The notes under the pieces: model-generated | Seen by the model: only the letters and a program-made list of their open reading frames with translations | The model's database searches: none | Told to the model about the DNA's origin: nothing | In this document: positions 1-8,132 of the stretch, one piece after another | Layout: the number at the start of each line of letters is the position of its first letter | Position numbering within the stretch: position 1 is the stretch's first letter | NCBI RefSeq assembly: GCF_016722765.1 | Contig: NZ_JAEQND010000009.1 | Coordinates: 1 to 52,500, forward strand | Length of the DNA: 52,500 nt | Source: Ramlibacter alkalitolerans | GTDB lineage: Bacteria > Pseudomonadota > Gammaproteobacteria > Burkholderiales > Burkholderiaceae_C | Direction: 5' to 3' | Program-made: the position numbers and the translations under genes

Positions 1-125
1 GCCGATGCTGCAGATCAAGGTGTTATGCCAGGGTTGAACGCAATCAAAACCGGTGCGAAAGCACCAAGCTGACAAGACTCTATGAATTGGTCTTGCTGCA
101 CCAGCTGCAGCAGGGCAAAAAGTCA
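1..125 (+). other. 23S-5S rRNA intergenic spacer
   Basis: This is the stretch directly before the 5S gene. It carries short stem-forming segments such as GCTGCACCAGCTGCAGC just before the 5S gene, as expected for a processed rRNA spacer. I do not see the conserved 3' end of 23S rRNA, so the 23S gene probably lies just outside the window. No protein gene is supported here. Confidence 0.65.
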
Positions 126-241
126 TGCCTGATGACCATAGCGAGGTGGTCCCACTCCTTCCCATCCCGAACAGGACAGTGAAACGCCTCTGCGCCGATG
201 ATAGTGCGGATTCCCGTGTGAAAGTAGGACATCGTCAGGCT
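126..241 (+). rRNA. rrf: 5S ribosomal RNA
   Basis: The 5S rRNA is a structural RNA of the large ribosomal subunit. The segment begins TGCCTGATGACCATAGCGAG and carries the hallmark internal sequence GTGGTCCCACTCC...CCCATCCCGAAC, then GTGAAACGCC and GCGCCGATGATAGT. It closes with CATCGTCAGGCT, which pairs with the 5' end to form helix I. The length of about 116 nt is normal. It follows an rRNA spacer and is followed by a strong terminator, so it is the last gene of an rRNA operon on the plus strand. Confidence 0.96.
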
Positions 242-252
242 GTAATAGCGAC

Positions 253-287
253 AAAGGCCCGGCAGCAATGCCGGGCCTTTTGTTTTT
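253..287 (+). terminator. Intrinsic terminator of the rRNA operon
   Basis: AAAGGCCCGGC and GCCGGGCCTTT form an 11-bp GC-rich stem around a short AGCAAT loop, followed by a T-rich run (TTTGTTTTT). It lies about 12 nt after the 5S gene. This is a textbook rho-independent terminator. The A-rich left arm could also serve the convergent minus-strand gene that ends at 302. Confidence 0.92.
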
Positions 288-301
288 GCGGGCCCACGTG
301 A

Positions 302-1216
302 TCAGACGTTGGCGAGGAACTCCGTGTCGGATTTCGCAGCGCCGGCGCGCACCAATTCCCCGATGACTGTGACAAGCCACTCTTGCAGCGGTTGCCCGGC
401 GAACCACAGGTCGTGGACCAGCAGGAAGTAGGGCACGCTTTTGGCCCACGCTGTGAAGTCCTTCAGGGGCACATGCTGGAGCTCGAGCAGCTTGAACTTG
501 AGCAGCACCTTGGCCGCGTGCAAGGCATGGCGCGCTGGATCCGCTCGGTACCCACTGAGGCGGGTGCGCGCGCGCCCGATGGCGCCGACGACATCGGTGA
601 ACACCGGTCCGTGACCAGGTATGACCACCCGCGGCGCGAGGCGCTCGATGTGGCCCAGCGTCGCCTCCACTTCATCGAACCCGGGTTCGCCGTGCAGTTC
701 CGGAAAGACAATGCCGAAGCCGTTCTGCCACAGTGCGTCCGCGGAAATCAGCGTCCGCGACTCCGGCTCGAAAAGGACAACGGAGTGCGGGTCGTGACCG
801 GGTGCACCGTGCACCTGCCACTTCGACGCACCGAGCAAGATCTCGCCTCCCGGCGCCAGCGTGCCGTCGAACTTGAAGCGCGGACAATGCTGTCCGGTTG
901 GCTGATAGGACAGCGCCACCTCGTCCCACGCACGCACGGCGTCTGCGAGTCCCGGCGGAATCCATGTGCGGAGCGCCGGATGCCGCACTTGCAGGGCCGC
1001 GTTTCCGCCGCAGTGGTCGCTGTGCAGATGCGTATTGGCCAGTTTCGTGACCGGCAGATCCCCCACCGCTTGTGCGACGAGATCCAGCATCATTGGCGAG
1101 TGCGTCCAGTAGCCGCTGTCCACGACGGCGGCTTCGTCCGCACCGCGCAGAACGATGATGTTCGCGGACAGCCAGCCTCGTTCGAGAACGAGAACGCCCG
1201 AAGGAAGCGAGTCCAT
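302..1216 (-). CDS. Metallo-beta-lactamase-fold hydrolase
   Basis: A 304-residue MBL-fold protein. Visible metal ligands are H63, H65, D67 and H68 in THLHSDH, H141 in APGHDPHS, D160 in ISAD and H202 in PGHGPV, a complete dinuclear set. The fold covers glyoxalase II, lactonase and other thioester or phosphoester hydrolases, so the substrate is not known. The C-terminal ~100 residues are helical, as in quinoprotein-relay/SoxH-like MBL proteins. I chose the ATG at 1216, which starts 25 nt after the acyl-CoA ligase stop. An upstream in-frame start at 1264 would overlap that gene. It is the likely second gene of a minus-strand unit with the acyl-CoA ligase. Confidence 0.85.
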   Translation of the reverse strand: MDSLPSGVLVLERGWLSANIIVLRGADEAAVVDSGYWTHSPMMLDLVAQAVGDLPVTKLANTHLHSDHCGGNAALQVRHPALRTWIPPGLADAVRAWDEVALSYQPTGQHCPRFKFDGTLAPGGEILLGASKWQVHGAPGHDPHSVVLFEPESRTLISADALWQNGFGIVFPELHGEPGFDEVEATLGHIERLAPRVVIPGHGPVFTDVVGAIGRARTRLSGYRADPARHALHAAKVLLKFKLLELQHVPLKDFTAWAKSVPYFLLVHDLWFAGQPLQEWLVTVIGELVRAGAAKSDTEFLANV

Positions 1217-1241
1217 CCCTGAAATCGTCAAAGCCAAGGCC

Positions 1242-2930
1242 TCAGCGGCTCGTGCGCAGCTCACGCCGCAGGATCTTGCCCACGTTCGTCTTCGGCAGCT
1301 CGTCGCGAAATTCGATGTACTTCGGCACCTTGTAGCCGGTGAGGTTCTCGCGGCAGTGATGCGCCACTTCTTCCTCGGTGAGCGTCGGATCGTTCTTCAC
1401 CACGTAGATCTTGATGGCCTCGCCCTGCTTCTCGTCGGGCAAACCGACCGCGGCGCACTCCACCACCCCCGGACAGGTCGAGACCACGTTCTCCAGCTCA
1501 TTGGGGTACACGTTGAAGCCGCTGACCAGGATCATGTCCTTCTTGCGATCGACGATGCGGGTGAAACCGTGCGCGTCCATGATGCCGATGTCGCCGGTGC
1601 GCAGGTAACCGTCGGCGGTGAATGCCTTCGCATTCTCTTGCGGTTGTCGATAGTAGCCGGCCGTCACGTTCGGGCCGCGGATGCAGATCTCACCCGCTTC
1701 GCCGAGCGCGAGCGAGCGCCCCGCGTCGTCCTTGATCGCGATATCGATCCCCGGCAGCGGCAGACCGATGGTCCCCGAGAACACGGTGGAGTCGAGCCGG
1801 TTGTTGGTGCCGATCGCGCAGGTCTCGCTCATTCCCCAGCCCTCGACCATCACGGAGCCGGTGACCTGCTGCCACAGGCGCGCCGTGCCTTCCGATGCCG
1901 CCATGCCGCCCGCCTGAGACACGCACAAGGGCGAGAAATCGACCGACCGGAACTGCGGATGCTGCAGCAAGGCGTTGAACAGCGTGTTCACCGCAGGAAG
2001 GATGTGGAACGGCCGCTTCTTCAGCACTTCCACGAACTTGCCGATGTCGCGCGGATTCGGAATCAGCGTCAGATGCGCGCCCCAGCGCACCCCCAGCAAC
2101 AGCAGCGTCAGGGCGAAGATGTGATACAGCGGCAACGCAGCGATGCTGTTGATGCGATGGGTCTCGCCGACCCGTGCGAGCGCCGGCGTGAACCAGGCCT
2201 GGGCCTGCAGGATCGCGGCCACCACGTTGCCATGCGTGAGCACGGCGCCCTTGGCCAGGCCCGTCGTCCCGCCCGTGTACTGCAGGAAGGCGACGGAATC
2301 GCGCGATTGCTCCACCGGGCGCAGCGTCTGGCGGGCCCCCTCGCGCAGCGCCTGGGGCAAGGGAGTGACGGTCCGGCCTTCGGTGAGAGGCAGGCGGAAT
2401 GCGGGGACCAGCCGGGCGACGTGCCGCACGGCGAACGTGATCCAGCGACCGTACCAGCCGCCCAGGAGGTCGCCGATGCCGGTGAGCACCACGTGCCGCA
2501 CCGGCGTGTCCGCGATCACCTCCTGCAGCGTATGGCAGAAGTTCTCCAGGATGATGATCGCGCTCGCACCGGAATCCTTCAGCTGGTGCTCCAGTTCGCG
2601 CGCGGTGTAGAGCGGATTGACGTTCACGCAGACGCAGCTGGCCCGCAGCACGGCGGCCATCGCCACCGCGAACTGCGGCACGTTCGGCATCATGATCGCC
2701 ACCCGCGCGCCCGGCTCCAATCCCCTGGCCTGCAGCCACGCGCCGAGCGCGCGCGAGTGCGCATCCAGCGTCCCGTAGCGCATCCAGCGATCCATGCACA
2801 CGGAGAAGGGTCGCTGCGCGTGCTCGCGGAAGGACTCCTCCAGCAGCTGCGTGAGCGAAGCGTAGGCCGACGGATCGATGTCGTGCGGCACGCCGGGTGG
2901 ATAGCTTTGCAGCCAGGGCCTGGATTCCAT
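1242..2930 (-). CDS. fadD: Long-chain acyl-CoA ligase (AMP-forming)
   Basis: A 562-residue ANL-superfamily enzyme that activates a fatty acid with ATP and joins it to CoA, the entry step of beta-oxidation, probably at the inner face of the membrane. Motifs in order: P-loop YTGGTTGLAKG (about residues 218-228), GWGMSETC, YLRTGDIG with DRKKDMI, and the C-terminal catalytic lysine in KTNVGKILRREL. Length and the FadD-like VNVNPLYTARELEHQL segment favour a long-chain ligase. The ATG at 2930 is chosen because AAGGAG sits 9 nt upstream; the longer reading frame would run into the upstream gene. Exact chain-length preference cannot be read from sequence. Confidence 0.9.
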   Translation of the reverse strand: MESRPWLQSYPPGVPHDIDPSAYASLTQLLEESFREHAQRPFSVCMDRWMRYGTLDAHSRALGAWLQARGLEPGARVAIMMPNVPQFAVAMAAVLRASCVCVNVNPLYTARELEHQLKDSGASAIIILENFCHTLQEVIADTPVRHVVLTGIGDLLGGWYGRWITFAVRHVARLVPAFRLPLTEGRTVTPLPQALREGARQTLRPVEQSRDSVAFLQYTGGTTGLAKGAVLTHGNVVAAILQAQAWFTPALARVGETHRINSIAALPLYHIFALTLLLLGVRWGAHLTLIPNPRDIGKFVEVLKKRPFHILPAVNTLFNALLQHPQFRSVDFSPLCVSQAGGMAASEGTARLWQQVTGSVMVEGWGMSETCAIGTNNRLDSTVFSGTIGLPLPGIDIAIKDDAGRSLALGEAGEICIRGPNVTAGYYRQPQENAKAFTADGYLRTGDIGIMDAHGFTRIVDRKKDMILVSGFNVYPNELENVVSTCPGVVECAAVGLPDEKQGEAIKIYVVKNDPTLTEEEVAHHCRENLTGYKVPKYIEFRDELPKTNVGKILRRELRTSR

Positions 2931-2976
2931 CGTGATGAGCTCCTTCAGCCGATTCTCGGAGGGCAGCGCGCAGGCG

Positions 2977-3714
2977 CTAGCGGGCTTGTCCCAAGGTACG
3001 CCGCAGCTCCGTCTCGCAAGCGACAACGTCGGCTTCGAACATCCTTTCCATGAGCACTTGCTCGCGCTCGCGGATGGTTTGCAGGAAGCGCTCGGCGCCG
3101 CCGCGATCGCGTGCCACGGAAGCGAAGGTGTCGAAGCCCGATTCGAGAAAGCCTTGCAGCGCGCCGAGCCCGGCGGCCGATGCCGGGGCGCGCATCATCC
3201 TGAGCATCAGGCGCAAGCCGGGCAGGCGCGTCAGGCGCGTCAGTTCCGAGCCGATGGCGACGACGGTTTCGAGCTGCCGCTGGCGATCCGCGCGCCGGCC
3301 CACCACCTTCCACGCTTGCACATACGCGGACACTTCATCGCTTGCGTGCGGGGCCATCGCGCGGGCGACCGCATGATCGAGCGACTCCGTCAGCGCGTGC
3401 AACTGGGCCAGTGCCGATGCAGTCTCCGCCACGTCCTTCGGGAACAGCTTCTCCACCGCGCCGGCGATGCGTGCGAACTGCGCGTCGCGCTCCGCGTAGT
3501 CGCGCTCGCCGTACAGCTCCTGCAGGAAAAAGCGCGCGGCGGCGCCATACGCTCCCGACGCGAGCAAGTCGGCGTAGGTGCCCGCGAAGCGCCGCGCCTG
3601 CAGCCGCTTCACGCTGGTGACGGCGGCGCCGATCTCGGGCAGCTCCCGGCTTTCGCGGCGCAGCGCTTCGACCTCGGCGACGGCCTGGCGGATCGTTTCG
3701 GCAGCGTTCTTCAC
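2977..3714 (-). CDS. FFL(E/Q)ELY-motif conserved protein, function unknown
   Basis: A 245-residue soluble, mostly helical protein with no signal peptide or catalytic motif that I recognise. The segment FFLQELYGERDYAERDAQFARI matches a conserved family in Comamonadaceae known for its FFLEELY motif; no function is established to my knowledge. I start it at the GTG at 3714 (MKNAAETIRQ...) because the region further upstream has no ATG and would overlap the divergent hydrolase. It lies 46 nt upstream of the acyl-CoA ligase on the same strand and may be co-transcribed with it. Confidence 0.7.
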   Translation of the reverse strand: MKNAAETIRQAVAEVEALRRESRELPEIGAAVTSVKRLQARRFAGTYADLLASGAYGAAARFFLQELYGERDYAERDAQFARIAGAVEKLFPKDVAETASALAQLHALTESLDHAVARAMAPHASDEVSAYVQAWKVVGRRADRQRQLETVVAIGSELTRLTRLPGLRLMLRMMRAPASAAGLGALQGFLESGFDTFASVARDRGGAERFLQTIREREQVLMERMFEADVVACETELRRTLGQAR

Positions 3715-3773
3715 GGCGCCGAGTCTAGCGATCCCCGGCCGCCGGCCGCTGCCCTGCGTGGGATACTTCCAGC

Positions 3774-4739
3774 ATGCCGCGCCACTCGAGCCTCGCGCGC
3801 CTGCTGCAGTCCTCGGTGTGCGCGCAACTTGCAGCCGCCGCGCAGTGGGCGGCCTGGCGATGGCCGGTTTCAACGTGGGAGGCACTCGGCGGCATCGCAG
3901 TCATCGCGGCGCTCGGTCCTCTCGTCCTCGCGATCGAGGCTGCGCTCTCCGCGGCCATCAACAGATCCGACGCCCGCGTGCCGCCCCCCTCTGCGCTGCA
4001 GATGCTGCGCGCGTGGCTGGCCGAGAGCGCCCACCTCTTCGCGGCCTTCTGGTGGCGCCAGCCCTTCCGCTGGCGTACCGTCGGCGACCACCTGGCTGCC
4101 GAAGGCAAGGGGCGCACGGGCGTGGTCCTCGTGCACGGGTTCATGTGCAATCGCGGCTTCTGGAATGCGTGGATGCGAAAGCTGCGCGCGCAGGGGCGCG
4201 CGTACGTCGCGGTGAACCTCGAGCCGGTGTACGCGCCCATCGACGCTTACGCCCCCATCGTGGAGCAGGCCGTGCGCCAGGTGGAACAGTGCACCGGCCG
4301 GCCGGCACTCGTCATCGGCCACAGCATGGGGGGGCTGGCCGCGCGGGCTTGGTGGCGAGCGCAGGGGGCCGGCCGCCCGCTCGCTGGACTCGTGACCATC
4401 GCGAGTCCCCATGGCGGCACGTGGATGGGGCGCTTCAGCCGCACGCCCAATGGACGCCAGATGCGCCTGCAGAGCGACTGGGTCCGCGAGCTTGCCCGTC
4501 ACGAGGCGCGCCACGCCCTGCCGCCCACCACTTGCTGGTACTCCAACTGCGACAACATCGTGTTTCCGGCCGCCACCGCGGCACTGGAACACGCCGACAA
4601 CCGCTACGTCGGCGGCCAGCCGCACGTGGCGCTCGCCTTCCATCCGCAGGTGCTCCAGGGCTGCATGGACCTCCTGTGCGAGATCGACGGGGCCCGTCAA
4701 GGTAAATCCGTCACAGGTCGGAGTCCTGAAAATAGCTAA
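3774..4739 (+). CDS. Alpha/beta hydrolase (esterase/lipase-like), membrane-associated
   Basis: A 321-residue protein with a hydrophobic N-terminal region (about residues 30-65, one or two membrane segments) followed by an alpha/beta hydrolase domain. The oxyanion-hole motif VLVHGFMCNRGFW and the nucleophile elbow GHSMGGLAARAW are both present. The region after the elbow (LVTIASPHGGTWMGR) resembles triacylglycerol lipase/PGAP1-type esterases. It is divergent from the FFLxELY gene, with only 59 bp between the starts, so the two share a promoter region. Substrate unknown; a membrane lipid or ester is plausible. Confidence 0.8.
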   Translation: MPRHSSLARLLQSSVCAQLAAAAQWAAWRWPVSTWEALGGIAVIAALGPLVLAIEAALSAAINRSDARVPPPSALQMLRAWLAESAHLFAAFWWRQPFRWRTVGDHLAAEGKGRTGVVLVHGFMCNRGFWNAWMRKLRAQGRAYVAVNLEPVYAPIDAYAPIVEQAVRQVEQCTGRPALVIGHSMGGLAARAWWRAQGAGRPLAGLVTIASPHGGTWMGRFSRTPNGRQMRLQSDWVRELARHEARHALPPTTCWYSNCDNIVFPAATAALEHADNRYVGGQPHVALAFHPQVLQGCMDLLCEIDGARQGKSVTGRSPENS

Positions 4740-4772
4740 CTGCCCTGCTGTGCCGCTTTTTAAGCTGTGCCT

Positions 4773-4810
4773 GACGCGGAGCAATACGAATGTTTTCAAC
4801 CCTCCGCGTC
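4773..4810 (+). promoter_or_regulatory. Leader hairpin immediately before the LuxR-type gene
   Basis: GACGCGGAG (4773-4781) and CTCCGCGTC (4802-4810) form a perfect 9-bp stem around a 20-nt AT-rich loop. The right arm abuts the Shine-Dalgarno region CAGGGGGTGA of the gene starting at 4826. There is no U-run, so it is not a normal terminator. A translational or mRNA-stability role is inferred. Confidence 0.45.
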
Positions 4811-4825
4811 CAGGGGGTGAGATAA

Positions 4826-5473
4826 ATGAACGAAAGCATGAACAAAGGCGCCAGCTTGGCGCCGCGGCGCGATCTCGAGCCCGCCAACAGCGGGTTCGCG
4901 CTGATCATGGACGAACTGGCACACGGCGTGCTGGTCGCGTCCGCCACCGGCCAGCTGCTGCATGCCAACCAGGCGGCACGGCACGAACTGGCCCGACGCG
5001 AGGCGCTGATCTTGCACGAAGGGCAGCTCCAGACCACCGACGCCAGGCAATCCCGCGTGCTGCTGCAGGCGCTGGAAAAGGCCGATACGGGCTTGCGCAG
5101 CCTGATCGCGCTGCGCTCGGGCAACGGCCGCCTGAGCATCGCCGTCGTTCCCCTGCGGGGTCAGCAGCCGCGCGCCAGCGCGCCGATCGCGCTGTTCCTT
5201 TCCAGGGCCTCGGTCTGCGACGCCCTCATGCTCTGCTTCTTCGCGCGCAGCCACGGGCTCACGCCGACGGAGGAACAGGTCCTCAGCATCCTGTGCCAGG
5301 GCTTTTCCGCCCCTGAGATCGCGGCGCAGCTCAATGTGGCCGTCTCCACTGTGCGCAGCCACGTCCGCAGCCTGTGCGCCAAGACGCGCTCGAATGGCGT
5401 GCGGGCGCTCGTCGGCCAGGTCGCCGTCCTGCCTCCGCTGGGGGCGACGTACCTGCAAGACCCGCTGCACTAG
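4826..5473 (+). CDS. LuxR-family transcriptional regulator with PAS-like N-terminus
   Basis: A 215-residue regulator. The C-terminal 60 residues form a LuxR/FixJ helix-turn-helix: LTPTEEQVLSILCQGFSAPEIAAQLNVAVSTVRSHV, with the conserved E, G, I-A and T-V-R-H positions. The first ~120 residues (ALIMDELAHGVLVASATGQLLHANQAARHEL) read like a degenerate PAS-type sensor fold. No receiver aspartate is apparent, so it is not a standard response regulator. The start has GGGGGTGA 5-12 nt upstream. It precedes the Crp/Fnr gene by 64 nt and may be co-transcribed with it. Signal and targets unknown. Confidence 0.82.
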   Translation: MNESMNKGASLAPRRDLEPANSGFALIMDELAHGVLVASATGQLLHANQAARHELARREALILHEGQLQTTDARQSRVLLQALEKADTGLRSLIALRSGNGRLSIAVVPLRGQQPRASAPIALFLSRASVCDALMLCFFARSHGLTPTEEQVLSILCQGFSAPEIAAQLNVAVSTVRSHVRSLCAKTRSNGVRALVGQVAVLPPLGATYLQDPLH

Positions 5474-5537
5474 GCTGGCATGCCGCCAGCTCGGCGGCTC
5501 TCGTGCTAGAGTTTTCTCTCACTCGAGGGGGGTGGAC

Positions 5538-6197
5538 ATGGCCGTGTCGCGCATCGCCACGGAGCAGGAGAAGCTGATCGCCGGCCTGGAGCCCTCGCTG
5601 GGGCGCCTGGCCGCGCGGGGCATCCTGCGCAGTTATCGCAAGAACAGCATCGTGCTGAACGAGGGAGACACGGGCGACTCCCTGTTCGTCCTGCTGCAGG
5701 GGCAGGTCAAGGTCTACGCCACCGACGAGAACGGCCGCGAGATCACCTACGGCACTATCAGCGCCGGCGACTACTTCGGGGAGATGTCGCTCGATGGTGG
5801 TCCGCGCTCCGCCTCGGTCATGACACTCGAGACCACCCTGTGTTCGCTCGTCTCCCGCGCCGCGGTGCAGCAGCACCTGGAGGAGGAGCCGGCGTTCGCC
5901 CTGGCCCTGGTCGCCCGGGTGATCCGGCGGGCCCGCTCCGCCACCGAAATCGCGCGCCAGATGGCGCTGCTGGATGTGTACGGGCGGGTGATCCACACGC
6001 TCGAAGGCCAGCAGGGGCCGGCCAGCCAGGCTGCGCCGATCCAGCTTACGCAGATCACCCACCAGCAGATCGCCAGCCGCGTGGGCGCGTCGCGTGAAAT
6101 GGTCAGCCGCCTCCTGAAGGACCTGGAAAAGGGCGGTTACGTCGAACTCGGGATCAAGCGGATCACGCTGAAGAAGAAGCTGCCGGCCCGCTGGTAG
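5538..6197 (+). CDS. Crp/Fnr-family transcriptional regulator
   Basis: A 219-residue protein. A cyclic-nucleotide-binding barrel (about residues 15-130) carries a CRP-like phosphate-binding cassette, FGEMSLDGGPRSA, with the Glu and Arg-Ser expected for cAMP contact. A C-terminal winged helix reads QQIASRVGASREMVSRLLKDLEKGGYV. It has no N-terminal Fnr cysteine cluster, so it is more CRP-like than FNR-like. The start ATG at 5538 follows GAGGGGGGTGGAC. It is convergent with, and only 4 bp from, a class III nucleotidyl cyclase, which makes cAMP a reasonable ligand (inference). Confidence 0.88.
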   Translation: MAVSRIATEQEKLIAGLEPSLGRLAARGILRSYRKNSIVLNEGDTGDSLFVLLQGQVKVYATDENGREITYGTISAGDYFGEMSLDGGPRSASVMTLETTLCSLVSRAAVQQHLEEEPAFALALVARVIRRARSATEIARQMALLDVYGRVIHTLEGQQGPASQAAPIQLTQITHQQIASRVGASREMVSRLLKDLEKGGYVELGIKRITLKKKLPARW

Positions 6198-6201
6198 GTG
6201 C

Positions 6202-7965
6202 TCAGGGCGGCGGCCTGCCGGCGCGCTGCAGCGCCTCGGCGTACTGCGCCGCGACGCTGCTGAAGGCCGGCAGCGGCGGCACGCAAGCGCTCGCTCCCCA
6301 GTCCGCCTCGCGCGCCGCCAGCCGAGCCGCCGTGCGGTGCGCCTCCACCAGCCGTCCATCCAGGACCTGGGCGACCACCAGAGTGCGCAGGGCCGGCAGG
6401 TACTGCGGATTGCGCTCCACCGCCCGGCGGGCGGACGCCAGGGCGCCCGCCGCATCGCCGGCGACCAGCGCGGCCAGGGCGACGACCCCCTCGAACAGGG
6501 GCAGCATAGGCTCCAGTGGCAAGCATGCCATCGCGCGCGCGGCCAGTTCCTGCGCGGCGGCGCCCAGGCCTTGCAGCGCCCGCAGTTCCGCCTGCAGGAC
6601 GAGCGCCAGGGCGTCGTCCGGACGGCCACAGAGCGCCTGGGCATAGCACTCTTGCGCCGCCTCGGCATCCTGCGCGGCATGGAGCCAGGCCTGGCCCTGC
6701 ACCGCCAGCGCCCGCACGGAGCCGGGGTCGCAGCGCAGGGCGGCGGCCGCGTGCTGGCGCGCTGCCTGGCCGTCGCTGCCGGCCGGCCCGGCGCCGGCCT
6801 GCCGCAGCCGCAGCACATGCAGGTGGGCGAGCCAGGCGTGCGGGGCGAGCTGGCCGCGGCCCCGCTCGACGAGGTGGTCCAGCATCGTGCGCGCGCGGTC
6901 CATGTCGGCGGGCGCCAGCCGGTGCATCAGGCCAATCGAGGACAGCAGCAGGGTATGGCCGTCGAGGGCAGGCAGCACCGCCTCCCGCGAGCGATCGAGC
7001 GCGTGGCGCAGCACCGCCGAATGGACCGCGGCCACCACCTGCCGCATCAGCCTGCCTTCGCCGAGATCCGCTCCGCGCAGCGGTCCGTGGAAGGTCTGCG
7101 CCCAGGCGACATGGCCGCTGACCGCATCCGCCAGCTCGATGTAGAGCGAAAGGTCGGCGGCGGGGCCGCGGGCCCGACCATCGAGCACGTAGTGCGCACC
7201 GAGGTTGCGCCGCAGTTCCGCGAGATCGGCCTTGCCGCCGCCGAATTGGGCGGTCGACAGGCGCGAAACCACCTGCAGGTGCTCGCTGCCGGCGAGGGCG
7301 GCCACGATGTCGTCGGCCAGCGCCTCGCCGGTCAGCCCCTGCGCGGTCGGCGACTCCATCCCGAATGGAAGCACCGCGACCGTCGGCCGCAGCGAATGGG
7401 TCGCCAGCCGCCGCAGGGGCATCACGGGCGCCTCGCCCGCCTCCCCGATGCGGAAGGCGTGCACCGGCTCGCGAACGTGTTTGAGGTGGCAGGTGCCGAG
7501 GTCCTGCAGCACCAGGCCGGCCGGTGCCCCCAGGTGCTCGCGCAGGGCGGCGGAGATCACGATCTCGCCCGGGCCGGCGAGCGAGGCGATGCGCGCGGCC
7601 AGGTTCACGTCGGTGCCGTAGATGTCGTAGGCATCCGCCACGTAGTCGGCCAGGTGGGCGCCGATGCGCAACTGCACCTGGTCTTCCGGAGGAAGCCGCT
7701 CGTTGCTCTCCGCGAACCAGGCCCGCATCGCCAGTGCGCAGCGGATGCAGCCTTGCGCATCCGAGAATTCCAGCATCAGGCCGTCGCCGAGGCTCTTGTG
7801 GATGCGGCCGCCCTCCGCCGCCAGCCGCTGCTGCACGAAGCCGACGAAGCCCTGCCAGCGCGCGATGAACTCCTGCTCGTCCTGCTCCATCAGGCGAACC
7901 GATTCGACGACGTCCGCCACCGCGATGATCTTGGTGGTGCGTGTGAGCCTTGGCGCGTCTGTCAT
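6202..7965 (-). CDS. Class III adenylate/guanylate cyclase with TolB-like and TPR region
   Basis: A 587-residue soluble protein. An N-terminal class III cyclase domain (about 1-185) has both metal aspartates (IAVADVVESVRLM and SLGDGLMLEF) and the Asn/Arg pair in VNLAARI, so it should be active, probably making cAMP. A TolB-like segment follows (VAVLPFGMESPTAQGLTGEALADDIVAAL), then a helical TPR array to the C-terminus. This architecture is common in proteobacteria. I start it at the ATG at 7965; no good ribosome site is visible there, and a GTG at 8091 would add 42 low-complexity residues. Its 3' end faces the Crp/Fnr gene. Confidence 0.85.
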   Translation of the reverse strand: MTDAPRLTRTTKIIAVADVVESVRLMEQDEQEFIARWQGFVGFVQQRLAAEGGRIHKSLGDGLMLEFSDAQGCIRCALAMRAWFAESNERLPPEDQVQLRIGAHLADYVADAYDIYGTDVNLAARIASLAGPGEIVISAALREHLGAPAGLVLQDLGTCHLKHVREPVHAFRIGEAGEAPVMPLRRLATHSLRPTVAVLPFGMESPTAQGLTGEALADDIVAALAGSEHLQVVSRLSTAQFGGGKADLAELRRNLGAHYVLDGRARGPAADLSLYIELADAVSGHVAWAQTFHGPLRGADLGEGRLMRQVVAAVHSAVLRHALDRSREAVLPALDGHTLLLSSIGLMHRLAPADMDRARTMLDHLVERGRGQLAPHAWLAHLHVLRLRQAGAGPAGSDGQAARQHAAAALRCDPGSVRALAVQGQAWLHAAQDAEAAQECYAQALCGRPDDALALVLQAELRALQGLGAAAQELAARAMACLPLEPMLPLFEGVVALAALVAGDAAGALASARRAVERNPQYLPALRTLVVAQVLDGRLVEAHRTAARLAAREADWGASACVPPLPAFSSVAAQYAEALQRAGRPPP

Positions 7966-8105
7966 GCAGCGGGCATCCAGGGGTGGAGCGGCAGGAGTGT
8001 GGCTACTTGTATCACGCCGTTCGACGGGCGGCGCAAGGCTCGTCCGTCCGAAGGGCGCGCAGCGTGCAGTCGGTTGTGGGGTTTTCAGCACATGGATCTC
8101 CTCAA

Positions 8106-8125
8106 TGTCAGGGGAAACCCTTACA
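8106..8125. promoter_or_regulatory. Operator-like dyad between cyclase and GNAT genes
   Basis: TGTcAGGGGAAACCCTtACA is a 20-bp dyad of the form TGTnAGGG-N4-CCCTnACA, with every non-n position matching across the axis. It lies 7 nt upstream of the GNAT start at 8133 and 140 nt upstream of the divergent cyclase start. Symmetry and position suggest a dimeric regulator site; the regulator is unknown. Confidence 0.4.
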
Positions 8126-8132
8126 TTTGGGC

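Noticed and set aside
1..125. 3' end of 23S rRNA
   Set aside because: The conserved terminal 23S sequence is not visible; the segment reads as spacer with processing stems.
1155..3053. Long plus-strand open frame opposite the acyl-CoA ligase
   Set aside because: Arg/His/Gln-rich translation without domains, antisense to a clearly recognisable enzyme; an artefact of high GC codon use.
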